From: Capitulum mitella
Taxonomy: Eukaryota; Arthropoda; Thecostraca; Pollicipedomorpha; Pollicipedidae
Length of the DNA: 64,000 bases
Assembly (NCBI GenBank): GCA_030062745.1
Contig: CP099848.1
Coordinates: 12,871,568 to 12,935,567 of the forward strand
Direction of reading: 5' to 3'
In this document: positions 1 to 12,018 of the stretch, piece after piece
Layout: every line of letters begins with the position of its first letter
Numbering within the stretch: the stretch's first letter is position 1
The notes under the pieces: generated by a model
What the model was told of the DNA's origin: nothing
Database searches by the model: none
The model's input: the letters and a program-made list of their open reading frames with translations, nothing else
Made by a program: the position numbers and the translations under genes

Positions 1-881
1 CTCGTCTGAGGTCACTTCATAAGCTCAAGTCAAGGTTAGAATTCAAAGTTTTGATTTATAGTAGTAATTTTAGTGCTACTGTTTCAAATGCCAAACTCGG
101 AATACATATGACGCAGAGGGGTGCCCTCTACTTGTGTACCAAGTTTCAGATATCAGGTCCGGTCACGAAGCCATGACCTAAAATGCCAATGCGCGCATCT
201 TATATCACAGCAGCCGTAAAATGGAATTTTAGAAACAGAGTAAATTCAAATGATTGGAAACGTTTTCAGATAATATGAAATGCACACAAGATCATTCTAA
301 GTGACTCTAAGGACATTGGAGGTCGTTTAAGGTCAGATGCCGTAAGCTGACCTGAAGAACGTTTAACCATGACAGTTCCCCTTTTTCATGTCCCTGGCAC
401 CGCCTGTGCTAACATTGTACAAACACTGTAATACGATTTGTACTCCTTCAGCATAACATGACTAGTTCAAGCCAAAGAAGTGTTTTTTACTTTCTTTTTA
501 GTCAGTTTTTGAAAAACTTATCCCTCTGTTTTTGAAACCCTGTGGACGTCTATGAATTCTCAAAAAAATCAAATATATGGACTAACAGTAAAAGTCCCAT
601 CCATAATCTCTTGATTCGTGTCAATTTCATCAAAATCGCTTCATAAACAACAGAATTATAGCAAGTCCAAAAATATCCCCCATTTTTACTTTTTCGCCCC
701 GTATTCAACCCTTTCAAAATTTTAAAGCTTCTTCCTGTAAAAATGTAGTTTACGTTATGTCAAACCGATTGTCGTTTGTTGCGACGAAACCGGATTTGTA
801 GTTCTCGAGATCCCGGGGGCCGAATTCGCCCCCCCCCCCCGCTAGGAATCGGCCTTGCCGTCTAACCCTCCGGGAAAAGGG
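1..881 (+). mobile_element. Family A TTAA element, 5' truncated by window edge (copy A1)
   Basis: The sequence matches, with the same order of blocks, the complete family A copies at 30358-31566 and 50987-52200. It ends with a G/C run, the block reading 'CCCTCCGGGAAAAGGG', and a TTAA at 882-885. No coding capacity is visible. It is a non-autonomous DNA transposon remnant; the left part lies outside the window. Confidence 0.75.
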
Positions 882-885
882 TTAA

Positions 886-2960
886 AGTAAAAGCCCACAG
901 ATGACAAAAACATGTTTAGGAGGCGAGGACAATGGTTCAAATCGGCAAATTCAGCGGGCCCACTTCAAGAAAAATTAAACATACAACATGCTTGAAATGT
1001 TGTTCCTCAAAGTCTCTCGGACGGAGTCCTGACATTCCTACGTTCATTCGCTTCGTGATGTTTGAACAGCCTGTGTGCTTTAAAAATAGATTCTGCCTTG
1101 CGCAAGAATGAACCACAGAGAGCCATAAGCGGTCCCTGTTTTAAGATTAACGAAGCAGAAGCCGCCACGGTCATATATTGGACCTCCGAGCGGCGGGTCC
1201 GTTCCAGATAGCGCTTCTCGCGGTCCACGCCCGCTTATCGAACAATGGACGACAGTTGCCAACTCTTCGTCCGTCGCGCCCGGAGAGCGGAGGGAACCAC
1301 TCCGGACCGGCTATCTCGGGGCTCAGCCGGTCCGGAGCCAGAAGTGGCGCATCCCGGCGACGAGCTGCGCCATGATCGACGATAGACGTTGCTGATGACG
1401 CCACTGATGACGTTTCAGGCACGGTCTGCACGGCCCCTCATACGATAACGGGTATGAGTCGTGAAACCCAGCCTTTCTTGGTGTAGAGAAGGCTGTTTGT
1501 GTTCCATAACCTTGCCAATGCCTGGGATGGAACAACTTGTTTTTTACTTTGTTAGCCCCGTTTTTTTTTGCCAATCGGAAGTGCTTACTTTAACTAATTT
1601 TGACTAAAACATCAAATTGAGCTGCCCGGACTGGCCCGAGCCAATTAGTCTCCGATTGTTAATTTTGCAATTATTGATCACCAAATCGTGATGTTTTCGC
1701 CTGAAATTTTCTTATACTGACATCGCGATATGCATGAAGGAAAAAAACAAACATACCATACCACGGGTGTCGATCTGTGTAAATGACTGGGGGATAGGGA
1801 GGGGGCGAGCCGAGGGCCCGACCCGCTAACCTTCTCCTGAATGTGTGTTTCTCAACGGATTTAGGCCAATTTATTCTACCCAACGACATTCCGTAAATGT
1901 GGTTGTTGTCATTTGTCAAGTCAAAACTGCATCTAACGCCGAGCGAGACAAAGACCATGAGAAACGTCGAAACACTTAACAGTTCTACTGTGATGTTCAT
2001 TTTGTCAGTGTTCAAGAAACACAAGCCGAAACAATATGTAGTGATGTATTCTGTCTTTCTTCACCAGCCATTATTTCTTGCTCCCTGTTATCTTCGCTAT
2101 TTTCTTTCGAAGCACCACATATTTTCTACAGCGTCCATTTCCGTGCCTTTTTTGCCGCGCTGGACAATTCTCAAACTGGCACTGTGAAGGCCGAACTGGC
2201 TATTGCTACCGCCTGAAGCCGACGGGGACCATCAGACTCATTGAGTTTGACTAGCATCAGCCGCGGTTGACGAAGGCCATTGTTAGCACACAGCATAGCC
2301 AGGGATGTCCGAAAACCTCCTCGAACATCCGTCAACACCTCGCCCCAAAAAAGCAGCTGTCTTGTCCACGGCAAGTGTAATAAAGCGAAAATCAAACTGT
2401 CGCGAATGTGATGACTAGGTTTCGAAGGTTTATCGACTTCAGGCCTGAGCTCGATTGCCGTCGCATGTAAAGTAAATCATTGCGTTGTGTAACAGTAATG
2501 AAGAACATCTCACGTTCATTTTTCACTTCCAGGCAGAGACGGTATTCAGAGTATCGGAAATCGGCGTGGACACGAGGCTTTTCGCAACTAATGAGAAACC
2601 TCTCGTCTCGTGAGGTTTCTCGTCATCGTGTATCAGATTTAAATACATTGCAAGTGTGAAGTCAATTTCATAAAACACACACCTTTGGCTTCATTTTTTA
2701 TGCCTTTTTTCAGCGCAGTGGTTCTTATAGCACTAAAAAAATACTAGTGGAATACTGGTAACTAGTTAAAACACGGTCCATTAACAATCTCGGTTACTCT
2801 TCACAATTCCAAGAACGTGTCGCAGCTGTTGCCAAAATATGTGAGATTCTATGACAAAGTTGACCTGTTGCCTGCTGTCGTCGATCTCCTCTAGCACGCC
2901 GACCAAGCTTCGGGCAGCGCCGCTCTCTGCCGCCCTGTCTGACCTGACGTCGCCGGCGGC
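886..2960. other. Non-coding stretch upstream of the cysteine-rich gene
   Basis: No gene is recognised here. A GC-richer patch at about 1180-1440 contains two TGACG-type motifs (near 1396 and 1408) and could be regulatory, but no TATA box or start site is evident. A segment at about 1765-1895 resembles one at 18560-18690 in the same orientation ('GGGTGTCG..TGTGTAAATG' then 'CAACGGATT'), so it is a fragment of another dispersed repeat. The missing first exon (signal peptide) of the downstream gene was not found here. Confidence 0.4.
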
Positions 2961-2962
2961 AG

Positions 2963-3133
2963 ATGCGTGACCTGGGCACCTGCCGACGTGGAGCCGTCTG
3001 CGGGCTGGTGCAGACCAACGCCTGGGGCGTGCACGCGGAGCCGTTCTGCGCGTGCCCCGGTCGGCGACAGTGCCCGCTAATCTGGGACCCACAAGACGGC
3101 CACTCGGTCACCCACGGCTCCAACCAGTACAAG
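2963..3133 (+). CDS. Exon of scoloptoxin-11-like secreted cysteine-rich protein (first visible exon)
   Basis: This 57-codon exon encodes five cysteines spaced C-x5-C-x15-C-x-C-x5-C, followed by a tryptophan-aspartate-proline, GHS and QYK stretch. An in-frame stop at 2945-2947 and the only AG at 2961-2962 fix the acceptor; the donor is GTCAGT at 3134, phase 0. The next exon in phase (10714) begins Tyr-Cys, so the junction reads QYK|YC. From memory the pattern resembles the scoloptoxin(11) family, which has non-venom homologues in many arthropods; no search was run. It is presumably secreted and disulfide-bonded. The leading ATG is probably internal, because no signal peptide follows it. An upstream exon with the signal peptide is expected but not visible. 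The family name is an inference; the exon itself is well supported. Confidence 0.6.
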
Positions 3134-3997
3134 GTCAGTGGAGGACACTGGCGGGGATGTCAGTTTAGGTCCTTGGTGGCTTCAGCCGGATGCAAGGTCG
3201 ATAAAAACACCTGGTCAACCGTGACTCAAGCCGCTACATAGCAATGAAAGGCCATGACTCAGACTCGGCTATGCAACCGGCTTAAGGCCAGTAATTATTC
3301 TTTTACGATTCGTGATACGTGTTAACGTGTGTGTTGAGCAACAGGCCACTGCCATTCTCAGTGATGCTAAGCTGGCCAGGACCTTGCCCGAGCGCGCTTC
3401 TGAAATCATCACTTTTGCACGAGAATGTGAAGTTTTTCTGTGAACTTTTCTTGGTGATCCACATGTCTTAAAATACAATTGTGTAATTCTGAAGCCATTG
3501 TTGATAAATTCGCATAAAAGGGGGAATACAACAGTCGGCATTATGTTGACAAATGTGGTAAGATGTCGTTTACTAGGATGTGTTCCTGCACTCGCAAGGT
3601 ACAGAATAGAATATCGTTGATGTCCGTTCTCCCTAGTTCGTATCCATCTTAAAACAAAAGTGGCAGTTTTGTTCGTGCCAACAGCAATCAGCTATTCTGC
3701 ACGCAACAGCACGAAGGTGTCCCATTTGGTAACCTAAAGGTCATTGTTGACGTCATTGGTCTCACCAGATTGAAAGCTGGATGACCGGTGAATATCGTTG
3801 AATGATTTGAATGCTTTCAAGGAAGGCGACTGAATGTACCGTGATGTTACATTAACCTGACTTATTCTGTCTTTTGTAAGGTAATTCGCAAGTTACAAGA
3901 GAGCACTTCACATTCTGTTACAATTCGAACTATTTTATTTTCTGTTACCAAATAAGACGGCTGTTTAAATTATATGTTTTTATTCTTAAGTGGTTTA

Positions 3998-4000
<3 letters not shown>

Positions 4001-4041
<41 letters not shown>
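4001..4041. repeat. (TA)n microsatellite
   Basis: About 20 uninterrupted TA dinucleotides, followed by GTATG/TACATA derivatives. Confidence 0.95.
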
Positions 4042-4045
<4 letters not shown>

Positions 4046-5767
4046 GTATGTATGTACATATATATGACACGCGCGTGCTGCAATGAAAATTGACATCAAG
4101 GCCAAGCTGTTTCCAGTTGCAGGAATAGGCAAAACAATGCACGTAAAAACTATGGGCGAAAAGAAGGATTCGATGCTCTCTAGGAAATCGAGACACCGTA
4201 ACGAGGCTGCAGAATTTCCAAGCAATAGTACTTCAACTGAAGGAGGTCATAGAACATATGGAACGACAGCCCTACCAACTTTGGAGAACTTTACAATGAG
4301 CCCTGTTGCTGCATGAAACGCAACATGGCCCTGCCCCACCACATGTGTCGGCTAAGAGCGGCACGTACATATAATTCACAAAACATTTCATTCAGGAGTA
4401 TTTGGCCGCACAAATTCTCTTAACTGTTCCAGTTTGTCTGCAAGCCGGCGTGTTACGGCTAAAGCATTTGAATTCACCTGGTAGTACAGAAAGATCATGA
4501 CGAGATATGGCGCACAGTTCAGGGCGGAAAAATTTAATGCAGACCGGGAGAGCCAATATCGCCAGCTCAGTGCCGCCCATTTCCAGCACCTGGCTGGGTA
4601 TCATGCACCGCCACTGTGTTACGGTGGCCTCAATTTCACCGAGATGAAACGCTAGCCGATTCACGACATGAGATTCGAGCTCTGCTACTAAAAATGTCCG
4701 ACTACTGTTTCTTCCCTTGGCTAAAAAAGCGACAAAATGTTGGGATTCTGAAGCGAGGACAATGCAACAATGACATCGCCTTTCCCTTCATGGAGTATAC
4801 GAAATCGTTTCGTTACCGAGGACTAAATTGGTGAACTGCGCATTTTCCTCAGCAAAAACTATAAATGCCAACTCACCATTGGACTTCGCTGATACAAGCC
4901 GCCAGTTGGGCTGCTAAGAAAAACGATCCGTTAAAAAAAAGCATTGGATCCGTACACCCAGTGTCTCTCGTCTTCTATGCGTTATCATCATCACTCGAAG
5001 AAGTTTAGGGACGCATTACCTCTTACCGCCTCCCGCGTTCCCTCTGGCGAAGTCCACGGCAGCCTAATCAGCCGGCTGTTTCGCTGATGGTTTTCATTAT
5101 TTGTGCGGACTTTTCACGTGAGCCATCAGTTGATATGGCTCATTTGCTATTGTGGTATCGGAGATCGTACCCCGCTGTGTTGCCGACGGCTCCACACATG
5201 AATGAGACAGTGGTCACGTGGCGCACCAACGAAGACAGATGGAGAAGACGGAGGGATGTGTGAGTGGCGTCCAGCGGGCTCGGCGTGCGTGTAGAGGTGT
5301 CGCCCTTCTGCAGCGAGCAGCTATGTTTCAGAGATCCAGGAAGGAAGAAGTTCGATTTTCGGTCCGCCAGGACGCTGTGACCAGAGCGAAATAAGCAGCG
5401 CTTCGTGGTTTCCGAGAACGAAGTCATTGAAATGAATTGGAGGTTTAACCTCAATGCTCTCCTGTACCGTGGTCTTCTCCGTGGGTGGCGAGGGTTGACG
5501 TCACCTTTAACAGTCGATCTACCAGAGTTCGCTTAAAAACCGAGAAGAGTGCTTCTGAACTGGGCGGGTTGAACAAAAACAGGATTATGTGCGAAAGTTG
5601 TAAGTACGAAAGGATTATGTACGAAAACCATTCAAACGACTGCCAACCTAAGGCCAGCCTTCCAAAATCCTTACCGATGTATACACGTACGGCTGGCTTT
5701 AGATGAAGCGATACCCGATGAAATTAAGTAAAGTGGACAAATCATGGGCATCCTGAGTCTGACAGGA

Positions 5768-5802
5768 ACATTTGCTCTACCAGTCATCATGTTATGCATT
5801 TA
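5768..5802 (+). repeat. 35 bp direct repeat flanking foldback structure (left copy)
   Basis: It matches 7666-7700 at 31 of 35 positions in the same orientation (shared core 'ACCAGTCA.CATGTTATGCAT'). The two copies bracket the inverted arrays. They may be part of the element or a duplicated flank. Confidence 0.7.
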
Positions 5803-5804
5803 CC

Positions 5805-7635
5805 ACGCCGTGTCCAGACAGAACTTTGCATCGCATTTCTTCGTATGCAAAGCTTCGTACGCAGGTCTTCGTATCGCAAATTCTCGTACGCAAATACTCG
5901 TGCGCGCAAAATTTGGCATGCGCAAAACCTCGTAAACGCATTCCTCCGTATCCGCCAAACTTCGTATAAACATTTCTTCCTTTACGCATTTCTTCGTATC
6001 GCATTTCTTTGTGTATGCAAAACTTCGTATCTCGTATTTTTGGGGGGAGGGTGTGCTAAAAATTTGCCGACTTGTTAATGATCATACGGAAGCCTCCATG
6101 TTGAATTTTCCCGCATCGTGGCTTCAAACATGATATGACTATTCTGATAACGCAGTGACGCCTGATGGCCGCCAGAGGACTCGGCAGCCGAAAAGTTATT
6201 TCAACAGTATCTTTATTTGCTTACACGTTAGTCGGTATGATAATTGCATTTTTCATAAGACACCTTAGATGCCAAGAATTTATCCGCCGTCCTCGCAGCC
6301 GGCGGAGTAAGGACTTGACTCTGGTCCCGATAATAGCCGGGCTCGAGTCCCAGAAACAACGAACTGGGACTCGAACTGCTTGCCCTGGCGATTCATACTG
6401 TAGTCAGTTGGTGTCTGAGCAGAGAGGGCAAACCCGGCACGGGAAGGTCCGTGCCGCAAGGAAAAGATCCTTCCTCGGTTTTCTCTGACTAAAAAGTTGT
6501 TTTTTTTCTAAAAAAAAAAACGGCTAAAAAGACCGGATCCAAAATTACTCGTTGAACTGGAATTGAATTACTAGGCAGTGGGTTCAGGGTACAAGCAACG
6601 AGCTCTGCTTAACATGTAGGTGCTCTGAACCAAGTGCCGTCCAAGCAAAGCGATCGGGGGAAATTTCTGAAAAGAGAGAAAAAAGGAGCTCATCTTAATC
6701 TTTCTGCAAAACGACGTAGAAAACTTATCTTTGCATCTGTACATATTTGTATACAGCGATATTCGTATCGCAGAGGGGGGAGATACGTTTTCCCCATAAG
6801 ATTAACGTTAAATTTTCCAAAAAGTTGGGGCATGGCCCGCCTCCCTGTCCCTACGTCCAAGGTGTCGAGCATCACTGTCACTGAATCCAATCTACATACA
6901 CAAGGTGGCCTGCTGACCTGTAAAGCGGGCTCTTGCCGATCTTAAACTGCTGCTCCGTGCTGGCGTAAATATATTAGAATTTGCTTCGTTTTATTCTTCT
7001 TTAGTTTACCAAAGCATGTCACGAGGGCTATGTTTCGAAAGGGTTGCCTAAAAAGGATTTTGCTCATCCCTTAACGTTCTGAGGCATTCCTGTACCTCTG
7101 TGCCTTACCTGTGTCCACCGATCGAAATGCACTTTCTCATTCGCAATATACGCATGGTCGAGATAGTGAAAATAAGTTGCCTTGCTAAAAGGAGGAAAAA
7201 CATCGTTGAACGCAAAAGTAGAAATTAAGCAGGAGCAAAGTGCATACGCACAATGAAATGGGGTATGAAGATTTGCGTAAATGCGATACGAAGACTTAGG
7301 TACGCGAAAAAATGTGATACGAAGATTCGCGTATACGAGGAAATACGATACAAAAATTTGCGTATGCGAAGAAATACGGTACGAAGGTTTGTGAAGACGA
7401 GGAAATACAATACGAAGAAATACACATTGCAGTGCAATGCATAACGGAGATTTGTGTGTTCGAAGCTTTGCGATATGAAGAATTGCATATACTAAGTTTG
7501 GCGCTTACAAACTTTTGCGATACGAAAATCTGCGTACAAAGAAGTGTGATACGAAGACCTGCGATACGAAGATTAGCGTACAATGAAATGCGATACGAAG
7601 AAATGCAACGTTTCTGTCATGGAACTGGCCAAAAT
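5805..7635. mobile_element. Foldback-type structure with inverted short-unit arrays
   Basis: The left arm (about 5820-6036) is an array of short degenerate units like 'CTTCGTATCGCA' and 'CTTCGTACGCAAA'. The right arm (about 7262-7612) carries the same units in reverse complement ('TGCGATACGAAG'). The outer edges also match in inverted orientation: 'CCAGACAGAA' on the left and its counterpart near 7615-7630. The 1.2 kb between the arms shows no recognised gene. This resembles foldback elements in which the inverted repeats are built of tandem units; no transposase is present. Confidence 0.6.
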
Positions 7636-7665
7636 TGGGTCCTGGGTTTCCCGATTTTGAAAAGA

Positions 7666-7700
7666 ACATGTGCTGTACCAGTCACCATGTTATGCATCTA
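7666..7700 (+). repeat. 35 bp direct repeat flanking foldback structure (right copy)
   Basis: Partner of 5768-5802 in the same orientation, with four mismatches in 35. Confidence 0.7.
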
Positions 7701-9027
7701 TAACACTTAAAATCAAGGGCATTGGTCTTTGGAACGGAAGACGAAAATCTTCCCGGACCGAAGCGGGATGAAAACGCATTTCTCTGAAAAAAAAAATGTT
7801 ACCAAGCGGGATGAAGGCGCATTTCTCTGAAAAAAGTTATGAGCGTGCGTCGTTTCAGTCTTAAATGTCCGAAACATTACAATTCGCAAAGTAGGACAAG
7901 TGTAACATATCCAACCCTCTAAACGGAAAAAAACTGACGACAGGAACAGCGGAATCCGTCACATCTCAAGTTAACTTGCAGAACTAGTTGCGTCTGACTA
8001 CTTCGTGGATGTTCCACTGGACGCTGAATCTGAAAACAAATGAGTCCGCCAGTTTCTGATAGTGGATCTATTTAGAGTTCGAGAGCACACCCCACTGTCA
8101 TGTCCTTTCGTTCCATACAATATCATGGAGTGAGTTGAAGTTTACCAAGCGTCTGTTGTACTTATAATACCACCCGATTGTTTTGCTACCCTGTTGTGAC
8201 TGACATCCGCCAGCTCTGCCGGCATCATCAGCAGCATCGCCGGAGAGTTTATACCCTGTCTGACCGTTCTTCTCTACTGCTTTTGGGCACCCGCCAAGTG
8301 CTCCGAATTTCACAGGGCCGCATTGCAGGACGCATTTGCATTTATGTAAAATATATTGCTTGTTGTTTTGTGAGCATAGCGTAGCTAATGAAGACAGAGA
8401 GTGTTTAACTGTTGTAGTTTCCTGACACTTACCCTGCCGCACACGTCGTCGGTACCAGTCGTTCTTTTTATTGTCATTTTTTACGCCATTGAGCAGCATT
8501 TCTTTCGGTCATCAGGAGAGAGTGGCCCAAGAATGGTCTTGTCTTTGACAAATTCTGCACATTGCTATCGGTCAGCCTCGCAACGTTTTTAATATTACGT
8601 TGTTATGACGTATTTCGCCGCCGGCAGTTCGTAGTCCCTTCGCCGCCATCATTGCTATCATCACGATGATGTCATTGGTGTGGATCAGGGTGATTCCCAA
8701 TTCTATGGACAAATTACGATGAAAACTTTTACCGAGGGCGTTCTCATTACTTGTCGCGCCTTTGGGAGGAAGTCATGTTTCCAAAATATTGCCTTGATCC
8801 AATGCTTTTAACAACTGTCACAGCAGAGCTGAATGTCATTGGCTCTTATTTGAACCATTGACACTTGAAAGTGTGCGGGCTACAAATATTTCGATCATTC
8901 ATACTGTACGTGGCATTACAAAGGACATCAAAATAGCGCATGATCACGTCGCTCTGCAAAAAGCGCGATATCCCTGAAACATGCCTTCCAAAAACATATT
9001 CAAAAACCCAGTACGGAAAAGGATTAA

Positions 9028-10205
9028 GACGTGTACTAGGAAAGGGGGTCTTTTTGTGCCCCCCCCCCCCACTTGCTTTTCTTGAGAATCTCAAGAACGG
9101 ATAGGAGCTGGCTGCTACTACTTTGTGACATTTATGGCAATTGAATATCTCGTCGATTGACGCAGAAAAGTCGAAAACCGGCCGAAAATGTTTGAAGTTT
9201 CAAGCAATTGAAGTTAGGCAAACGTAACGAAAACAACGGTTGTCGCTGACAAATGGGAACTTTGTGAAAGGACAAGCATTCTGCCTAAGATTACTGCCTG
9301 AACACAATCAGGCGACGTCATTCGGGCATAAGTGATGGATGTACCAAGACCAAAGCCAGGGTCAATAAGAGCTAAAGTCATCAAAGGTCAACCAGCTTGT
9401 GACCTAATCCAGGTTTGCTTTGTAACATGTCGGTTTGTATGAAATACGCATTCGGATACCCTAATAAAAATACATGTGCGCACACCGATACGCTTACATA
9501 TACCAGGGTCAGTGCAGGCTAAGGTCATCAAAGGTCAAGGGTAATTGTTTTGTGACCTGGTCCGGATTTGCTTTGCAATATGTCGATTGGTATGAAACAT
9601 GCATTCAAAGAGCCTACTAAAAGTACTTTTTGCCTATTGCTATTCATATGTATATACATATATACGTATACATGCATACATAAATATAAAGGCTGGAAGT
9701 GGTCAAATGCACTGATATTGGCTACCTTCACTGAAAATACGCCAAAAGATGCGTGTGTAAAGATGTGTAGCGCCCTTATTTACACTCAAGCTATCCGGTG
9801 TTGCTCGAAATCAGATCTGCAAAAGATGAAAAAATGACGGCATAAGTCAATGATCTGGCATGACCTTGGCCCGAAATCCTTAGTCAAGACGTCAGATGAA
9901 TGGAACTTGTCGTGTTCCATGTTTTAACGCTCAAGCAAACACGCTTTTTCCGTTTCGTTCGAAAAGTTGCACGGAATGGCCCGTACGACCAGAGAAAGTG
10001 TTCATAGTTGACGTTTTTGACCTCATTTGACCTTGAAGATATTGACCTAAGGTCACGCAAATTTGACATAATGTAAATCGATATAGTCCTACCCTGTCCA
10101 CAAAATGTCATTTCTCTGGCTCTTTCCTTTCCCGAGATCGAATGGGGGTCATTTGGGCCCCCCTTCCAGCGGGGGTTAGCGCGATACCCCCTTCCACTGC
10201 ACGGG
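9028..10205 (+). mobile_element. Family B TTAA element (copy B1)
   Basis: It is flanked by TTAA at 9024-9027 and 10206-10209. The left end resembles 'GACGTGTACTAGGAAAGGGGG' and the right end, reverse complemented, is 'CCCGTGCAGTGGAAGGGGG', giving an imperfect terminal inverted repeat. A C-run lies just inside the left end. The interior carries repeated AGGTCA half-sites and a TATACATA-type proto-microsatellite near 9650-9690. It is alignable with B2, B3 and B4. There is no coding capacity; it is probably a non-autonomous piggyBac-like element. Confidence 0.75.
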
Positions 10206-10713
10206 TTAAGCGCGCGCTCACCGCTGGCAGCGGCCAGCCGCTAAGCGCACACCAGCGACGCTCGCATTGCCCTCCCCCTACCTTCGTGCGCCTTCTGGAA
10301 AGTTGCATAGGAGCCGACCGTTCTCCGGAGCTGCCGGTGGCTGCTGCTGATGCGACGTATTCAGAACTTGCCCGAGATGGGTCCAGGTGGGGGAGGGGAA
10401 TGAGCCCAGACGACGAGTGATATTCCGAATAATAACTGACATCGATGCTGTGAAAAGCGAAGCCTAATTTGGCGTAATGTTCCTTCTCCAAACAAGTGGG
10501 ACCCGTGTGCGCTACAGATGCAAGCATGTCAGTCAGCTCACTCAGTGGCAAGCGTTGATCAGAGCTAATGAAATTTTGCACAAATGATTTTTTTCAGTGT
10601 ATGTATAAATACAGAAAAGCGCTTTCGGAAAGTTCACAGGAGTATGTCAGGACCGCACAGGGTGGGTTCCTCCGTCGGCCCTACGATGACCAATTCTCCG
10701 TCCCTGCCGTCAG

Positions 10714-10929
10714 TACTGCCAGCAGGCACCGGCATTGTCCGAGTGCGCCGACGGGCAGGTGGCCGTCACCGATGAGCTGGTGACGCTCCGAGACGACGCG
10801 ACTGAAATGGCGCACTACGAGGTGCTCCATTGCCGCTGCCCGTCCGGCCGGCAGCTGAAGCAGACCGACTCGCAGTGGCGGGAAATGGCCAACAGTGACG
10901 TCATCATCACCATGAAATCCTGCGTGGAG
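10714..10929 (+). CDS. Exon of scoloptoxin-11-like secreted cysteine-rich protein (middle exon)
   Basis: This 72-codon exon lies between acceptor CCGTCAG (AG at 10712-10713) and donor GTGAGG at 10930, phase 0 at both ends. It begins Tyr-Cys-Gln-Gln and continues the reading frame of the 2963-3133 exon. Five cysteines lie at exon residues 2, 11, 40, 42 and 70; the C-x-C pair at 40/42 is followed by PSGR, like the C-x-C pairs of the other two exons, and the last cysteine sits in a K-S-C-V-E ending. Acidic and polar residues dominate the long loop between cysteines 11 and 40. The exon has no stop and splices cleanly to 11334. The function is unknown; secretion is inferred from the cysteine content. 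Confidence 0.6.
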
Positions 10930-11333
10930 GTGAGGAGCGTCAGCGAGAGCACGGCCATGTGCCACGCTTTCCAAAGAGCGCGTTTTTCAGGTTACTTTCA
11001 GCCGTTACCAGGTGTTAAAATTTCCCAGTTTTGGCGGCCCGTGCGTTACTGATGTGTAAATATCAATAACGAAGGACCTGAAGAACTCTCCAAAGTTGTG
11101 GGTACATAAAAACTCATTACGGGCAGTTGTAGGGGATTCTTCGCATGCGTTCCCTTCCTCTCAGTCATGAAGAGGCCCGTCAAATCAAGGATCAGAGAAA
11201 AAAGAATTTGTACATGTTGATTTCGTCTCATCGATGTTCAGGGAGACTCCTTCATCCCCAAGAATTTCAATTAATTTCCATCCGATCGTAACAACCAATA
11301 GCTCCAGGTGTCACTGCCTTTGAATTGTTCCAG
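10930..11333 (+). other. Short intron of the cysteine-rich gene
   Basis: This 404 bp phase-0 intron runs from GTGAGG to TTGTTCCAG. It has good splice consensus at both ends and no recognisable internal feature. Confidence 0.55.
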
Positions 11334-11510
11334 ATGCCGATCTGCGAGGCCGGTCAACACTGCAAGTTCATCTCCAGGACGCAGACCAGCACCCTGGTGC
11401 AAGTCAACTGCGCATGCGCGGGCCGGCAGACATGTCCTTCCGTGACCGAGCGCGGAATGGAGACGCAGTCGTTTCCAAGCGGCTCTTTGCAGTCCGTCTA
11501 CTGCCGGTAG
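11334..11510 (+). CDS. Terminal exon of scoloptoxin-11-like secreted cysteine-rich protein
   Basis: It has 58 codons plus a TAG stop and starts after the acceptor TTGTTCCAG. Its cysteines are spaced C-x5-C-x15-C-x-C-x5-C, exactly the spacing in the 2963-3133 exon, and a last cysteine is the penultimate residue (Tyr-Cys-Arg-stop). Together the three visible exons give 187 residues and 16 cysteines, an even number consistent with full disulfide pairing. The identical spacing in the first and last exons points to an internal module duplication. The longest open frame in the window (11271-11981, minus) is antisense to this exon and is judged spurious. Confidence 0.6.
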   Translation: MPICEAGQHCKFISRTQTSTLVQVNCACAGRQTCPSVTERGMETQSFPSGSLQSVYCR

Positions 11511-12018
11511 AACCCGGTAGACCCGTGTCCTGCCGGTAGATTCAGGCGGCGCACTGCCGGAGGCGAGGTGGCTGGTCGCCGCGATTACCCGAAAGTGCTG
11601 TCTGTGGGAGAAAGGGGCTCGGATCCAACCCGATCCTAGCAATCGGTAATCGGCGTTGGAATAGGAGCCCTGCGCGGCTCCGTATATATCGTCCACCGCG
11701 GATCGGGCCGGGTTTCGCATCGCTATCAGTTCCGTTTTCGGTAGAGCTGACCTCAGCTCGGCGACGCTCTTTCCGCTGCCAGCGAAACGCATCGTTTTTC
11801 GGGCTGCTGTGGATTGTGTTTTCCTAGAACAGGTCTGGATGTGGCAATATCGGGCCGTTTCATTGTTCGTTGGAAGAGGTGGACTCGGTTCTCGGCTTTC
11901 GACGGCTCTTCCGGTTAGGGATGGCGATCGACCTGGTCTCCCTCTTGGTTGTCTCGATTTACAGCGACAGTGAATCGCCAATCACTGGCAGTTTATCTTG
12001 CAAATAGAGCAAATTAAA
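11511..12018 (+). other. Probable 3' untranslated region of the cysteine-rich gene
   Basis: Non-coding, GC-rich sequence follows the stop codon, with short repeats of 'CTGCCGGTAGA' just after it. A possible ATTAAA polyadenylation signal lies at 12013-12018. Transcript evidence would be needed to set the true end. Confidence 0.3.

Larger units (their letters stand above)
3134..10713 (+). other. Large intron of the cysteine-rich gene
   Basis: This 7.6 kb phase-0 intron begins GTCAGT and ends with CCGTCAG. It carries an AT microsatellite (4001-4041), a foldback structure with inverted arrays (5.8-7.6 kb) and a complete family B element (9028-10205). The remaining stretches (3.2-3.9, 4.1-5.7 and 7.7-9.0 kb) show no exon or recognisable element. 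Confidence 0.5.

Noticed and set aside
1007..1574. Cluster of overlapping open frames in a GC-rich patch, considered as a first exon with signal peptide
   Set aside because: None begins with a hydrophobic signal sequence or connects in phase to the exon at 2963.
6296..6450. Segment with 'GTTCGAGTCCCAG' on the minus strand, resembling a tRNA B box
   Set aside because: No cloverleaf, A box or acceptor stem could be drawn; at most an old SINE-like piece or a chance inverted repeat.
11271..11981. 236-codon minus-strand open frame, the longest in the window
   Set aside because: It lies antisense to the last exon and 3' UTR of the cysteine-rich gene, has a low-complexity arginine-rich composition and matches no family; GC-rich antisense frames are often long by chance.
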